64,000 nt of DNA from JAOUEA01 sp963762075 (GCA_963762075.1 CAVXJC010000007.1:124001-188000), one strand, 5' to 3'. Positions 49,868 to 59,403 are shown, counted from the stretch's first letter. A program made the numbers and translations. Notes: a model not told the origin generated them from the letters alone.

Positions 49868-51021
49868 CGCTCGAGGCCATCCCGGTAGTGGAGCAGATTG
49901 CCCCTCGTCTCCTCGAGGGAGTCGCCGCCGAACTTCTCGAGCACCGCATCGGCCAGCTCGAAGGCGACGACCGCCTCCCCCACGACGCCGCCGGCCGGCA
50001 CGGCACAGACGTCGGTCCGCTGCTTGATCGCGACGGCAGGCTCGCGGGTGGCGATGTCGACCGTTGCGAGCGGCTTCGGCACGGTCGAGAAGGGCTTCAT
50101 CGCGGCGCGCACCCTGATCGGCTCCCCCGTGCTCATGCCGCCCTCGATGCCTCCGGCGCGAGAGGTCGTGCGGGTCATGCGCCCCTCTCGCACGACGATC
50201 TCGTCGTGTGCCCTGGAACCGGGCCTGGCCGCAGTCGCGAATCCATCGCCGATCTCGACGCCCTTGACCGATTGGATGCTCATGAGCGCCTGCGCGATGC
50301 GTCCGTCGAGCTTGCGATCGAAGTGCACGTACGAGCCGAGGCCCGGCGGCGCTCCGTAGGCCAGCACCTCGAAGACCCCGCCCACGGTGTCGCGCGCCTT
50401 CCGAAGGCGATCGATCTCGGCGACCATGGCCCTCGAGGACTTCGGGTCGAAGCAGCGCACGGGCGAGCGGTCCACGGTCGCGGCGTCACCGGCAAGCGGC
50501 GCCGGGGCGCGAGCCGGAACCTTCACCGACCCGATGCGCACGACATGGGAGACGAGACCGAGGCCGAGATCGGCCAGGAACCAACGACAGAACGTGCCCG
50601 CGGTCATGCGGGCGGCCGTTTCGCGGGCGCTCGCGCGCTCGAGCACGTTGCGCACGTCATCGAACCCGTATTTCTGCGAGCCGGCGAGGTCGGCGTGGCC
50701 CGGCCGGGGGCGAGTGAGCTTCTTGGCGGGGTCGATCTCACCCGTGACGCCCATGAGCTCTGCGTACTTCTCGTCGAACTCGAGATTGGGGATCGTCACC
50801 GCGATCGGCGAGCCCATCGTGCGACCGTGACGCACCCCGGCGATGATCTCGAACCGGTCGGACTCGAATCGCTGGCGTCCGCCGCGACCGTGACCGTGGC
50901 GGCGTCGGGCGAGCTGGTGCGCCAGCGCATCGGGATCGACCGGTACTCCCGCCGGAAGCCCCTCGAGCACCGCGACGAGCGCCTTGCCGTGCGATTCGCC
51001 GGCGGTGAGCATGCGGAGCAT
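49864..51021 (-). CDS. aroC: Chorismate synthase
   Basis: A 385-residue FMN-dependent lyase giving chorismate. TAGESHGKALVAVLEGLPAG at the N-terminus, RPGHADLAGSQKYG, SARETAARMTAG and GGIEGGMSTGEPI near residue 300 are all family signatures. I start at the ATG at 51021 (MLRMLTAGESHG); an ATG four codons upstream is possible. It heads the aro operon behind a strong terminator. Confidence 0.96.
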   Translation of the reverse strand: MLRMLTAGESHGKALVAVLEGLPAGVPVDPDALAHQLARRRHGHGRGGRQRFESDRFEIIAGVRHGRTMGSPIAVTIPNLEFDEKYAELMGVTGEIDPAKKLTRPRPGHADLAGSQKYGFDDVRNVLERASARETAARMTAGTFCRWFLADLGLGLVSHVVRIGSVKVPARAPAPLAGDAATVDRSPVRCFDPKSSRAMVAEIDRLRKARDTVGGVFEVLAYGAPPGLGSYVHFDRKLDGRIAQALMSIQSVKGVEIGDGFATAARPGSRAHDEIVVREGRMTRTTSRAGGIEGGMSTGEPIRVRAAMKPFSTVPKPLATVDIATREPAVAIKQRTDVCAVPAGGVVGEAVVAFELADAVLEKFGGDSLEETRGNLLHYRDGLER

Positions 51022-51082
51022 GGGGCACATCATAGGGAACGGCTCGAGGCCGCCAGGAACGGCTGGGCTCCGAGGGCGTGAG

Positions 51083-51110
51083 GCGGGGGCGGCCCGTAGG
51101 CCGCCCCCGC
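51083..51110 (-). terminator. Terminator at the end of the pilus operon
   Basis: A perfect 12-bp GC stem with a 4-base loop, 42 bp after the PilP-like gene and 60 bp before aroC. It separates the pil and aro transcription units. Confidence 0.65.
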
Positions 51111-51151
51111 GCCGGCGACCGCTCCCCCCGTGGGCGGGCCGCCGGGGCTTG

Positions 51152-51742
51152 CTACTTGTCGGAGCTCACGCAGAGGGTGAACGACTCGTCGCCGAAGAGG
51201 AACGTGGCGCAGTCACCGGAGATCGACCGCAGCTCGTATCGCCCGTTGTCGAAGGTGTCGCCGATGCCGATGTCGCTGAAGATCTGCCCGTCGACCGAGA
51301 CCTGCACCATCGGCTCGCCCCCCTGGCTGAAGACCGAGATCAGCACGACGGTCTTGCCGCCGACGTCGTCGCCTCCTCCGGGATCTCCCGGTGGAGAGGT
51401 CGTCGTCGTGCCGCCGCCCGGCGGTGTCGTCGTCGTGCCTCCAGGCGGTGTCGTCGTCGTGCCGCCAGGGAGCGTGGTCGCCGTTGTCGGTGACAGCTCC
51501 GGTGGGATCGAGAACGGGTCTCGACCGAAGAACACCGGGATCGGGCTCACCCCGATGGTCGGCGAGACCGACGGACCGGGCCCGCCGTCGTCGGGACCAA
51601 GCGTGATCGGCGGCAGCGACGGGATCGCCTCGTCGCCGCCTCCGCCCGACAACAGGTTCATCAGCAAGAAGCCCACGAGCAGCACGGCGAGCACGCCGCC
51701 GCCGATCATCAAGGTGCGCCGGTCGCGTGGTGTCAGCGGCAT
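51152..51742 (-). CDS. PilP-like type IV pilus assembly protein
   Basis: A 196-residue protein with a short cytoplasmic start, one membrane helix (IGGGVLAVLLVGFLLMNLL), a Gly/Pro/Thr linker with repeats of GTTTTPPG, and a small extracellular C-terminal domain containing FGRDPFSIP and VQVSVDGQIFSDIGIGDTF. The position after pilM-pilN-pilO, the membrane topology and the small beta-rich C-terminal domain point to a PilP analogue; sequence similarity is weak. The ATG at 51742 lies right after the pilO stop. Confidence 0.6.
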   Translation of the reverse strand: MPLTPRDRRTLMIGGGVLAVLLVGFLLMNLLSGGGGDEAIPSLPPITLGPDDGGPGPSVSPTIGVSPIPVFFGRDPFSIPPELSPTTATTLPGGTTTTPPGGTTTTPPGGGTTTTSPPGDPGGGDDVGGKTVVLISVFSQGGEPMVQVSVDGQIFSDIGIGDTFDNGRYELRSISGDCATFLFGDESFTLCVSSDK

Positions 51743-51743
51743 G

Positions 51744-52358
51744 TCACGCTCCCCCCGCCGCGGCATCGTCGGTCGGGCCGGGCTCGGAGCCCGGTCCGGC
51801 GCTCTGGTCGCTCGTGTACAACACGACGCTCGCCTGAAGCTGCAGCAGGTTCGTCACCGTCGTCGTGGTGTCATCGCCGGTTCCCGGGGCGAGCGAGATC
51901 GTGAGCACCTTGGCGGCCCTGGGCAGCGTCTCGATGCTGTAGAGGAACTCGGCGATCTGGAAGTAGGTCCCCGTCGCCGTGACAGCGAGCGGGATCTCCG
52001 ACAGGCCCGTCGTCGCATTGAGCGTCGGCGTGCCGGGCGTGAGGTTCGAGAAGGCGACGGCGGAACCTGCGGCGGCATTCCTGATGAGCAACAGGAGTCC
52101 CGGCTCGTCGACGGTCGGCGGGATCTGCCGCTCCACGCGCTCGATGACCGCCTTGGCCTCGGGTGCGGCTGCCTCCGCCTGCTCCAGAGCCGCGAGCTGC
52201 GATTCCAGGGTCCGCTGCTGCGCCTGGGCTGCCGCGAGCTCCGCCTCGGCGGTCGATACCTGCCCCATCTTCGGCAGCACGAGGAAGAAGACGAGGATCG
52301 CCGCCAGGGCCACCACGCCGGCGCCCGCGATGATCGGAGCGCGGCTACCCCGCAGCAT
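51744..52358 (-). CDS. pilO: Type IV pilus inner-membrane protein PilO
   Basis: A 204-residue bitopic protein: a membrane helix at residues 9-29, a coiled coil (AEAELAAAQAQQRTLESQLAALEQ) and a ferredoxin-like domain ending in a Gly/Pro tail. It pairs with PilN to align the assembly platform. Overlaps pilN by 14 bp. Confidence 0.85.
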   Translation of the reverse strand: MLRGSRAPIIAGAGVVALAAILVFFLVLPKMGQVSTAEAELAAAQAQQRTLESQLAALEQAEAAAPEAKAVIERVERQIPPTVDEPGLLLLIRNAAAGSAVAFSNLTPGTPTLNATTGLSEIPLAVTATGTYFQIAEFLYSIETLPRAAKVLTISLAPGTGDDTTTTVTNLLQLQASVVLYTSDQSAGPGSEPGPTDDAAAGGA

Positions 52359-52971
52359 CGGAGGTGCCTCCCTTTCCGCGATCGGTCACCACGTCGTCGG
52401 TCAGGTCGACGCTCAACGAGTAGTCGTAGCCGGCGAGCTCGGGGTTCTCGCTGACCGTCGACATCCATGGGTTGACCCAACCCTTGACCTGCTCGAGACG
52501 GGTGAGGAACACCGAGAGCGAGTCGACGGTCTTTGCCGTGCCGCTTCCGGTGATCGTGCCGATCAGGCTCGCGACGACCCCCTCGGCGGGCTCCGTGGTG
52601 GGCTCCGACACCTGCAGTGCGAGGCTGTCGACGAAGGCATCGGAGGGGATCACCCTCGAGAAGTCCATGAGCAGTGCGGAGAACGACGTCTCGCCCGCGT
52701 AGGCGGACGCCAGGAGTTGCTGCTTGGCCTGCGCTCTCGCCTGCAGATCGGCGAACTTCTGCTTCTCGGCGATGCTCGCCTGGATCGAGGCGTTGTTTGC
52801 GTTCTGCGCTGCGATCTCGTCGTTCACGCCGCCGAGCCTGTTCGCCTGCAGCAGGTAGAAGCCGAAGATCAGCACCAGCAGCACGATGCCCCCGAGGATC
52901 ACCAAGGAGGTCGTTCGCCGGTATCGCTGCGCCTGCAGTATGTCGGGAGGAAGCAGGTTGACCTGGCTCAC
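52345..52971 (-). CDS. pilN: Type IV pilus assembly protein PilN
   Basis: A 208-residue protein beginning MSQVNLLPPDIL, the conserved PilN tail that docks into PilM, then a membrane helix (LVILGGIVLLVLIFGFYLL) and a coiled coil followed by a ferredoxin-like domain. Overlaps pilM by 4 bp. Confidence 0.9.
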   Translation of the reverse strand: MSQVNLLPPDILQAQRYRRTTSLVILGGIVLLVLIFGFYLLQANRLGGVNDEIAAQNANNASIQASIAEKQKFADLQARAQAKQQLLASAYAGETSFSALLMDFSRVIPSDAFVDSLALQVSEPTTEPAEGVVASLIGTITGSGTAKTVDSLSVFLTRLEQVKGWVNPWMSTVSENPELAGYDYSLSVDLTDDVVTDRGKGGTSDAAG

Positions 52972-54113
52972 GCGTTCCTCCTCGGGATCGCGAGCCCCAC
53001 CGCGACGGCGAGCACCGGCTCGGCCTCGGCGAGCGCCTCCTCGGACAGCGAGAGCTGGGAACGCGCGTTCTGGAACACCCGGCCCGCATCGACCTGCACC
53101 GGGATGCGTTGCCGCAATAGGTCGAGCAGTCCCTCGAGCTTCGAGCCTCCGCCCGTGACCAATACCCGGGCGATGCGGGCGCCCTGGGCCTGTGCCGTGT
53201 AGAACTCGAGCGACGAGCGGATCTCGTCGACGAAACTCCCCGCGCGTTGCATCGAGATCTCTCTCACGCGGTCGTCGTCGGGAGTCATCGGGGGTCCCGA
53301 GCCGCCGACCCCGGCGTCGTCGCCCTCATGCTCGGACGGGGCAGCGGGCTCACCCTCGGCTCCGGCAGGCGCCGCCGCGAGATCGACCTGCTCACCGCGC
53401 TTGAGTCGCTCGGCGATCTCCTCCTCGACACCGATGCCCCGCATGATCGCCAGGGTCACGTCGCGGCCGCCCGACGGCAGGATGCGAACGAATCGCACGG
53501 TGCCGCCCGCGTGCACGACGATGTTGGTGACGTGGGCGCCGATGTCGATGACGGCCTCGTCGCCTTCTTCCTCGAGATCCATGCCGACGCCGGTGGTGCC
53601 CACCGATCGCACCAAGGCGAAGGGCACGAGGTCGAGGCCGACGGGCTCGAGCTTGGCCCCGGTGACGGCCGAGATGGCGATGTCGACCATCTGCCGCTGA
53701 GCCGCGACCAACAGCATGCGAAGCATGCGGCGATCGTCCTGGTCGAACTCCCCGATCGGGTCGTAGTCGAGCACCGCTTCGTCGACCGCCATCGGGATGA
53801 ATTCCTGCACCTGGAAGCCGAGCGAGGCCCGCAGCTCCTTCTCGGGCAGGTACGGCAGCGCGATCTCACGCACGACCACTCGCTGGTTGCCGACGCCCAT
53901 GAAGACACGTTTGACCTTGAAGCTGCCGCGCTCCCACAGCTCGCGGAGCGCCTCGGTCACGAGACTCGGGTCTTTGACCTCGCCGTTCTCGACGGCTCCC
54001 GCAGGAAGCGGCACCTGGGCGGCCTTGACCACGACCGGCTGGTCGCCGCCCGCCAGCTCGACCGCCCGCACGGCCGTCGAGCCGATGTCGAGTCCGATGC
54101 GCCCCTTCGCCAC
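52968..54113 (-). CDS. pilM: Type IV pilus actin-like ATPase PilM
   Basis: A 381-residue cytoplasmic actin-like protein. IGLDIGSTAVRAVEL is the phosphate-1 loop, AVIDIGAHVTNIVV phosphate-2 and VLVTGGGSKLEGL the adenosine motif. An acidic/Ala-rich insert of about 40 residues (near 260-300) is not seen in typical PilM. It links the motor ATPases to PilN/PilO. GTG start sharing one base with the HTH gene stop. Confidence 0.9.
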   Translation of the reverse strand: MAKGRIGLDIGSTAVRAVELAGGDQPVVVKAAQVPLPAGAVENGEVKDPSLVTEALRELWERGSFKVKRVFMGVGNQRVVVREIALPYLPEKELRASLGFQVQEFIPMAVDEAVLDYDPIGEFDQDDRRMLRMLLVAAQRQMVDIAISAVTGAKLEPVGLDLVPFALVRSVGTTGVGMDLEEEGDEAVIDIGAHVTNIVVHAGGTVRFVRILPSGGRDVTLAIMRGIGVEEEIAERLKRGEQVDLAAAPAGAEGEPAAPSEHEGDDAGVGGSGPPMTPDDDRVREISMQRAGSFVDEIRSSLEFYTAQAQGARIARVLVTGGGSKLEGLLDLLRQRIPVQVDAGRVFQNARSQLSLSEEALAEAEPVLAVAVGLAIPRRNA

Positions 54114-54319
54114 TACGCTTCCTCCACCCGCACCGAGCGGTCGTCGAGGAAGCGCTGCAGCTCCGAACCCCTGATCCGGTACCCCTTGCCCACGCGAACC
54201 GCGGGCAGCTCACCGCTCTTGATGAGCCGGTATACCGTCATGTTCGACACGCGCATAGCCGAAGCGACCTCCGCGACCGTGAGCAAGCCCCCGGTCACGA
54301 ACGGCTGCGCGTCGGCCAT
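54113..54319 (-). CDS. Small MerR/excisionase-type helix-turn-helix protein
   Basis: A 68-residue DNA-binding protein made almost only of a winged HTH: LTVAEVASAMRVSNMTVYRLIKSGELPAVRVGKGYRI. Size and fold resemble excisionase-like and BldC-like regulators, which bind head-to-tail direct repeats. Five 9-bp direct repeats lie immediately upstream, so self-regulation is plausible. Its place between pilD and pilM, with coupled translation to pilM, suggests control of the pilM-N-O-P segment. GGAGGAAG ribosome site. Confidence 0.85.
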   Translation of the reverse strand: MADAQPFVTGGLLTVAEVASAMRVSNMTVYRLIKSGELPAVRVGKGYRIRGSELQRFLDDRSVRVEEA

Positions 54320-54328
54320 GCTTCCTCC

Positions 54329-54373
54329 GTCACATCGGTCACATCAGTCACATCTGTCACGTGGGTCACAACA
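54329..54373. repeat. Five 9-bp direct repeats upstream of the HTH gene
   Basis: Units starting at 54329, 54338, 54347, 54356 and 54365 share GTCAC, mostly followed by ATCN (minus strand TGTGAC). They start 10 bp before the HTH start codon and overlap its Shine-Dalgarno region. The remaining part of the 197-bp gap to pilD (54374-54516) shows no gene and no clear promoter. Confidence 0.8.
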
Positions 54374-54516
54374 GCGAACAGGAGTGCTGTTGAGCCTGCT
54401 CACGAAACATCAGGGCACAGGGCAAGTCAAACATCTGCCCGAACGTCGTCCTGAACGTGTGTTCGAGTGTTTCGGAGGCTTTTCCGGTACGCGAGACCGT
54501 TCCGCTGCTTCAGCGC

Positions 54517-55305
54517 TCAGACGACCGTGGCGGTGAATGCGCCCAGGTACCACTCGGCGATGGGTTCGCCCCAGAACGCCGCCACCACAGCACCGGCCGC
54601 CATGTAGGGGCCGAACGGGATCATGGACTTGCGGTCGCGCCCGGCGATCAGGGCCACGACCCCGCCGATACCACCGAAGAGCACGGCCCCTGCGGCGGCC
54701 ACACCCACGAAGCTGAGCCCGATCGAACCGAGCACGACGCCGATCACCAGGGCGAGCTTCACGTCGCCCATGCCCATGCCTCTCGAGATCACCGCGACGA
54801 CGAACAACACGCCTCCGTACAGGAGCGCGCCGATCAAGGCGCGCATTGGATCGGTCCCCCCGTCGAAGAGCCATGCCAGCACGACGTACCCGCTGAAGGC
54901 GAGGAACGCGGGGTAGGTGATGCGGTTCGGGATGATGCGCCGCTCGATGTCGATCCACGCGATCACGGGCATCAGGGCGAGGAAGGCCGCGATCATCACC
55001 GCCACCCACACCCGCTCGTACGACGCCGCGCCCGCGACCACGAGCGCGGCCGTCGAAAGCTCCAGAGCCGGATACCGGGCGGAGATGCGTTCGCCGCACT
55101 CGCGGCACCGGCCCCGAAGCAGCACCCAGGAGACAACCGGCACGTTATCGCGGTTGCGGATCGGTGCGCCACAGCTCGCGCACCGCGACCTCGGTCGCAG
55201 CACGCTCTCTCCTGCCGGCACACGGGAGGCGACGACGGTCATGAAGCTTCCGATCGCCAACCCGAACGGGAGCGCGACGAGGGCTCGCAGCCAGGCATCA
55301 CCCAT
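54517..55305 (-). CDS. pilD: Prepilin peptidase / N-methyltransferase
   Basis: A 262-residue membrane enzyme that cleaves and N-methylates prepilins. The N-terminal methyltransferase part has the paired cysteines CASCG and CRECG; the two catalytic aspartates are in WIDIERRIIPNR and GMGMGDVKLA. About eight membrane helices. The ATG at 55305 begins MGDAWLRALVALPFGLAIGSF; the open frame continues upstream into the broken prepilin gene without homology. Confidence 0.93.
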   Translation of the reverse strand: MGDAWLRALVALPFGLAIGSFMTVVASRVPAGESVLRPRSRCASCGAPIRNRDNVPVVSWVLLRGRCRECGERISARYPALELSTAALVVAGAASYERVWVAVMIAAFLALMPVIAWIDIERRIIPNRITYPAFLAFSGYVVLAWLFDGGTDPMRALIGALLYGGVLFVVAVISRGMGMGDVKLALVIGVVLGSIGLSFVGVAAAGAVLFGGIGGVVALIAGRDRKSMIPFGPYMAAGAVVAAFWGEPIAEWYLGAFTATVV

Positions 55306-55348
55306 CGCCGGCGACCCTATCCCGTCGAGAGCGCCGAACCGATGAAGC

Positions 55349-56830
55349 TCAGGCCTCGTGGATGTATGCGATGTCCTGCTTGAACCCGGTGATGCCCGTG
55401 ATGCCGGGCACCAACACCGGCTTGTACGTTCATCTCGAAGTTGTTTGAGATCGAGACGTTCGTCGCCATGACCTGGCCCGAGAAGCTGTTCTGGTTCGCC
55501 ATCGATCGCCGTGCACGGCGTGTAGAAGAACACGTTCGTCTGACTGTTGAAGCTCGCGTTGTTGCCGACGCGATGATGTTGTCGTTCGCCGTGCAGGTCG
55601 CGGGATCCTGCCACGTGCTGATGAAGTGCAGCAGCTTGGTCGCGCCACCCGTCCCGTTCCAGTTGGAACGCTGCGCGAAGTTGAATCCCCAGTCGAGATC
55701 ACTGCGAGGTTGCCGGTGACCGAGATGACGGCGTTGTTCCCGGGGTGTGAACGATGCAGGCAGCGGCCGGGGCGATGCGAACCGCGATGTTCGTCAAGCC
55801 GCTTGCCCGCCCACGAGTTCCTGATCCAGCTGTAGGCCTCGGCACAGTCGTTGGCCCCTGGCTCTGGGTCGTAGAAGGTGTTGTCGATGATCGTGTAGCC
55901 GGCGCCGGTCCAGTGGCTCGCGCACATATGTGATCTCGGGAAAGTCCTGCGTCGGCGTGGTCGGCACCTCGGTGAACGAGCTCACGGTGCCATTGATCGC
56001 CAAGCCGCCAGATTGATCGATGTCGCCGAGGGCGGCGGCCGCTCCTTCGATCAACCCTCCCGGCGAGCCGCTGATGCTTCCGAGCTCCGAAAGCACGCTT
56101 CCCTTCACGACGGAAGGATTCTCGATCACGATGTCGTCGCGGGCCCACAGGTTGCCCCAGATCGTCAGGTTGGTGTCGAGCTGAGCGTCCCTCCCAACGG
56201 CACGTAGATGTTGCCCTGGATGCTCGGGATGCCTCGTGAGATCGTCAGGTCGCCGTTCAGTACGTACACGTCGCCGTCGTTGCCCGAGCTTCCATAGACG
56301 TCGAAGTTGTTCGAGAACGAGGTCGGTCCGTTCGCCAGGATCGCGGCGCCGAACCCACCGTAGTTGGGCGTGAGCCGCATGAGCGTCTCGATGGTGCGGG
56401 GCGTTTCGTCGGCTACCGTGCCGATCGAGCTGATGAGCGCGTAACTCGGATACGTCGTATCGGAGAACGTCGAGCAATCCATCACGGTCGTGCCGTCGTC
56501 GTCGTAGAACGTCGCCGACGCCTCGAACGTCGCCACCGACGGGCCGGTGTCGATATCCAGCACCTTCGTGGAGCAATCCATGCCCACGATCGGCGTGGTC
56601 TGCAGGTACTGATACCAATGATTCGTGCCCGCCTCGGCGGCGTTGACCGAGAGCAGCCGTTGGCGGTCGTACCCGCTCGAGTCGAGGGAGTGGATCGATT
56701 GAGCCACGACGATCGTCGACAACATCAGCACGACGAACGCCACCATGAGAGCCACGATCATGGCGACGCCGTCCTCGCGGCGCAGATGGCGGTGCAGGTT
56801 GATAAGCATCTCGTCGGTCTCCTCGTTCAC
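55349..56830 (-). pseudogene. PilX-like pilus protein gene with about eight frameshifts
   Basis: The first 213 residues read cleanly: a prepilin-like start (REDGVAMIVALMVAFVVLML) with a membrane helix, then an extracellular part. From about 56190 the protein continues only by switching frame, at roughly 56190, 55930, 55800, 55745, 55700, 55560, 55500 and 55430; joined pieces include YTIIDNTFYDPEPGANDCAE, FNFAQRSNWNGTGGATKLL and TNVFFYTPCTAIDG, ending GFKQDIAYIHEA with a stop at 55349. The joined product would have about 493 residues and looks like a PilX-type protein. Each piece is well preserved, so the indels are either very recent or sequence errors. It overlaps the PilW-like gene by 4 bp. 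Confidence 0.75.
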
Positions 56831-57468
56831 ATGTCGGCTGGAAGGTCTTCGCAGAGGTTCGACGGGTAGCCGAACGACGTGTTACGACCCGTGAGCGCCA
56901 CCTCGAACCGTTGGGTGGCCTCGGGTTGGTTCTCGAGATCGGGGTTCACCAGGAAGTCGACCGTCAGGGTGCGGCCGGTGGAGTCGATGACGAACGGCTG
57001 CTCACCTTCGTCGCGGTTCACGATTCCGGTCGCGATCACCTGCCAATCGGTGGCCGCCGTCTCGTCGAGCGGCGGCCAGTACCGGTAGAGGAGCTGCCGC
57101 TCATCGTCGACCAGCCACGCCGCGCAACGAGGGTCCTCGTCGCCGCCGAACTGCGCCTGGGTGTAGACCCGGAACAGATAGCCCGACGCGTCGACGCCGA
57201 ACGGGTCGACGGTGCCGACTTCGCTGGTCGGGTCGTAGAGCAGGTTGCCCGAGCGGACCTGACGATCGATCGCCTGCATCGCCAGCCGCGCACCGTCGTT
57301 CAGCCGGGAGCGCACGTCTTCCTCGACCACGGCGCGTTGCATGCTCGCGAGCGTGCTCGTGAACACGAGCATCACGATCGACAGGATGGCCATGGAGACG
57401 AGCAACTCCGCGAGCGAGATGCCGTCTTCGCGGCGCCATCGCGACAGCAGCGTTCGTGCGCGGTTCAT
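56827..57468 (-). CDS. PilW-like minor prepilin
   Basis: A 213-residue prepilin with a type III signal: REDG before ISLAELLVSMAILSIVMLVF, with Glu5 in the helix. The C-terminal part is a beta-rich domain with two cysteines. It resembles PilW/PilJ minor pilins that prime the pilus tip. Coupled to the broken PilX-like gene and 5 bp after the large prepilin gene. Confidence 0.82.
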   Translation of the reverse strand: MNRARTLLSRWRREDGISLAELLVSMAILSIVMLVFTSTLASMQRAVVEEDVRSRLNDGARLAMQAIDRQVRSGNLLYDPTSEVGTVDPFGVDASGYLFRVYTQAQFGGDEDPRCAAWLVDDERQLLYRYWPPLDETAATDWQVIATGIVNRDEGEQPFVIDSTGRTLTVDFLVNPDLENQPEATQRFEVALTGRNTSFGYPSNLCEDLPADM

Positions 57469-57473
57469 CGTCG

Positions 57474-59294
57474 TCAGATCCCGAATTCCGGCGGCGGCTC
57501 GTAGGAGCTCTGCGCGACCAGCTCGCCGAGGTCGACCGTCATGATCAGGTCGACCTCAGAGACGGCGTTCACGATCAGCCGGTACTGCACGGTCACGCTG
57601 ATCGGCGTGGTGCGGGCCTCGGTCTCCCACTTGTTCTCGGCGTCGTCCGGATCGTTCGTGGAGGCCGTCGAGGTCGATCCAGGCACGATCCCCGCCGCGA
57701 GCACCCTGACCTCCCAGGTGACCGACTTGCCGGACACCGTCTGGGTGCTCGTGCAGGTCACGGCGAGCGAGCTGAGCGAGGCGTCAGTCACGCTCTTGCT
57801 CAGGTACGCGCCTGCGCTGTTGTAGTACAGCGTGCCGGCGGTGATGCTGGCCGTGGGGCCGGTGGCGGTGCTCTCACCAGCCAGCGCGCGAACGGTGTCT
57901 TGGTATCCGGAGATCCTGAGGCAGTAGTTGTTGTCGGCAGCGCTGCTCAGCGACATACCCGTCGGCGCCGTCATGCCGGCGGTCGGGAAGCCCCCGAGGT
58001 AGATCGTGCCCAGGGTCCTCGAGGCCTGTGAGTCCACGAGCCCGTCCTCATTCGCGGTGGCGGAGACGTCCCTTTCGGTCGTCACCATCGAGGCCGTCGA
58101 GGGCGCCCCGACCTTCACCAATGTGGCGGGCCCGAGGGTGCCCACGGCGTGACTCAGCGGGGCCACGATCGTCATCGCGCCGCCGAGTGTCGTCTGCGCC
58201 CCGCTACAGGCAAGGTTGTCGGTCTCACGTGTTCCGCTCGGCGGACACGCGTACGCGTCGGCGAGCGTCGAAACCGTCGACAGACCCGCGGTGGCGGTAT
58301 CCCCCGACGGCGCGGTGAGCTTCGCGCCGATCTCGCCTCCGGCGTCGGGCTGCAGGCGCTCGAGGTACCCGCCGGCACCCGCCGTCGCCGACCCGCCGCC
58401 GGTCGAGGTGGTCGTCGTGCTCGGGTCGGAGTCGGCCGCCCAGGTGGTCTCGGCGAACCCGTCGGTGTCCCGTCCCGACGAATCGATCACCTCGACGTAC
58501 GACGTGGTGGACCTCGCATCGAGGTCGACGACCTGTTCCTGTTGGAGCGCCGCCTCGGCGCCCGGCAACACGATCGTCCCTTCCTCGAAGTCCACGGCAC
58601 CCTCGTGGAAGGCCCCGGATGCTCCCCCTGTCTCGATCGAGATGGTGGAGTTGGGAAGCAGGGCCTGTCCGTAGAAGAACGGTTGGCACGGCGCAGCGAA
58701 CGGATGTGTGGTCGAGCTCACGCACCCCGACGGCGACCAGAAGGCGCTCTGGACCCTCACCAGGTTGTCCGCGTTGTTGGCGATCGCGCCACCGCCCTGC
58801 CATGACACCTGCACCGTCACGGAGTAGGGGTTCGTGGCGACGTCGTCGTTCGTGACGTACGTCGACCACGTCAGCTCGAGGCCGTTGCCGGTCGTGGTCG
58901 TGCCTGTATGCGGAACGATCCAGTCCTCGGTGTAGCCGCCTGAGAACGTCTGACCCACGAGCTTCTCTCCGGCGCAGTTGAACAGGCGGTAGTCGGCGCC
59001 GCAGGGCTCGATGTTCGGGTCCGTGGAGTACTCAGCGGTGTCGAGCCCTTTCGTGATCGCCGAGTAGGGCAACGCCCTGATGCCCTCCATGACCTCGTTG
59101 GCGTAGCCGGTCGCCTGGATGCGGTCGCGGCCGAACGCGATGTATTGGAAGCCGATCGTGGCGGTGTAGGCCAGCGCCGTGAGCGAGCCGAAGATCACGG
59201 TGATGGCCACGATCGTCTCGACGATCGTGAAGCCGCGCTCGCCTTGCAGTCGCGAGCGAAGCCGTCTGGTCAGCATGCGTCGAGTCATCGACAC
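57474..59294 (-). CDS. Large prepilin-like protein (PilV position)
   Basis: A 606-residue protein with a type III prepilin signal (QGERG then FTIVETIVAITVIFGSLTAL) followed by some 560 extracellular residues rich in Thr, Ser, Gly and Ala, with several cysteines and an STTTTSTGGGSATAGAGG linker near residue 300. Ordinary pilins are 120-200 residues, so this may be a tip adhesin carried by a pilin domain. Start at 59294 (GTG) or two codons later (ATG). Its function cannot be set from sequence. Confidence 0.8.
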   Translation of the reverse strand: MSMTRRMLTRRLRSRLQGERGFTIVETIVAITVIFGSLTALAYTATIGFQYIAFGRDRIQATGYANEVMEGIRALPYSAITKGLDTAEYSTDPNIEPCGADYRLFNCAGEKLVGQTFSGGYTEDWIVPHTGTTTTGNGLELTWSTYVTNDDVATNPYSVTVQVSWQGGGAIANNADNLVRVQSAFWSPSGCVSSTTHPFAAPCQPFFYGQALLPNSTISIETGGASGAFHEGAVDFEEGTIVLPGAEAALQQEQVVDLDARSTTSYVEVIDSSGRDTDGFAETTWAADSDPSTTTTSTGGGSATAGAGGYLERLQPDAGGEIGAKLTAPSGDTATAGLSTVSTLADAYACPPSGTRETDNLACSGAQTTLGGAMTIVAPLSHAVGTLGPATLVKVGAPSTASMVTTERDVSATANEDGLVDSQASRTLGTIYLGGFPTAGMTAPTGMSLSSAADNNYCLRISGYQDTVRALAGESTATGPTASITAGTLYYNSAGAYLSKSVTDASLSSLAVTCTSTQTVSGKSVTWEVRVLAAGIVPGSTSTASTNDPDDAENKWETEARTTPISVTVQYRLIVNAVSEVDLIMTVDLGELVAQSSYEPPPEFGI

Positions 59295-59403
59295 CTTCCT
59301 GTGAACAGCATGGAGAACGCCTTGCCCTACAGCGTCGGCACAATGGGGGACCCTCTTGAGGGCCGAACGGCCGGTTCCTGAGTTCCGAACGCCCGGGATG
59401 CAG

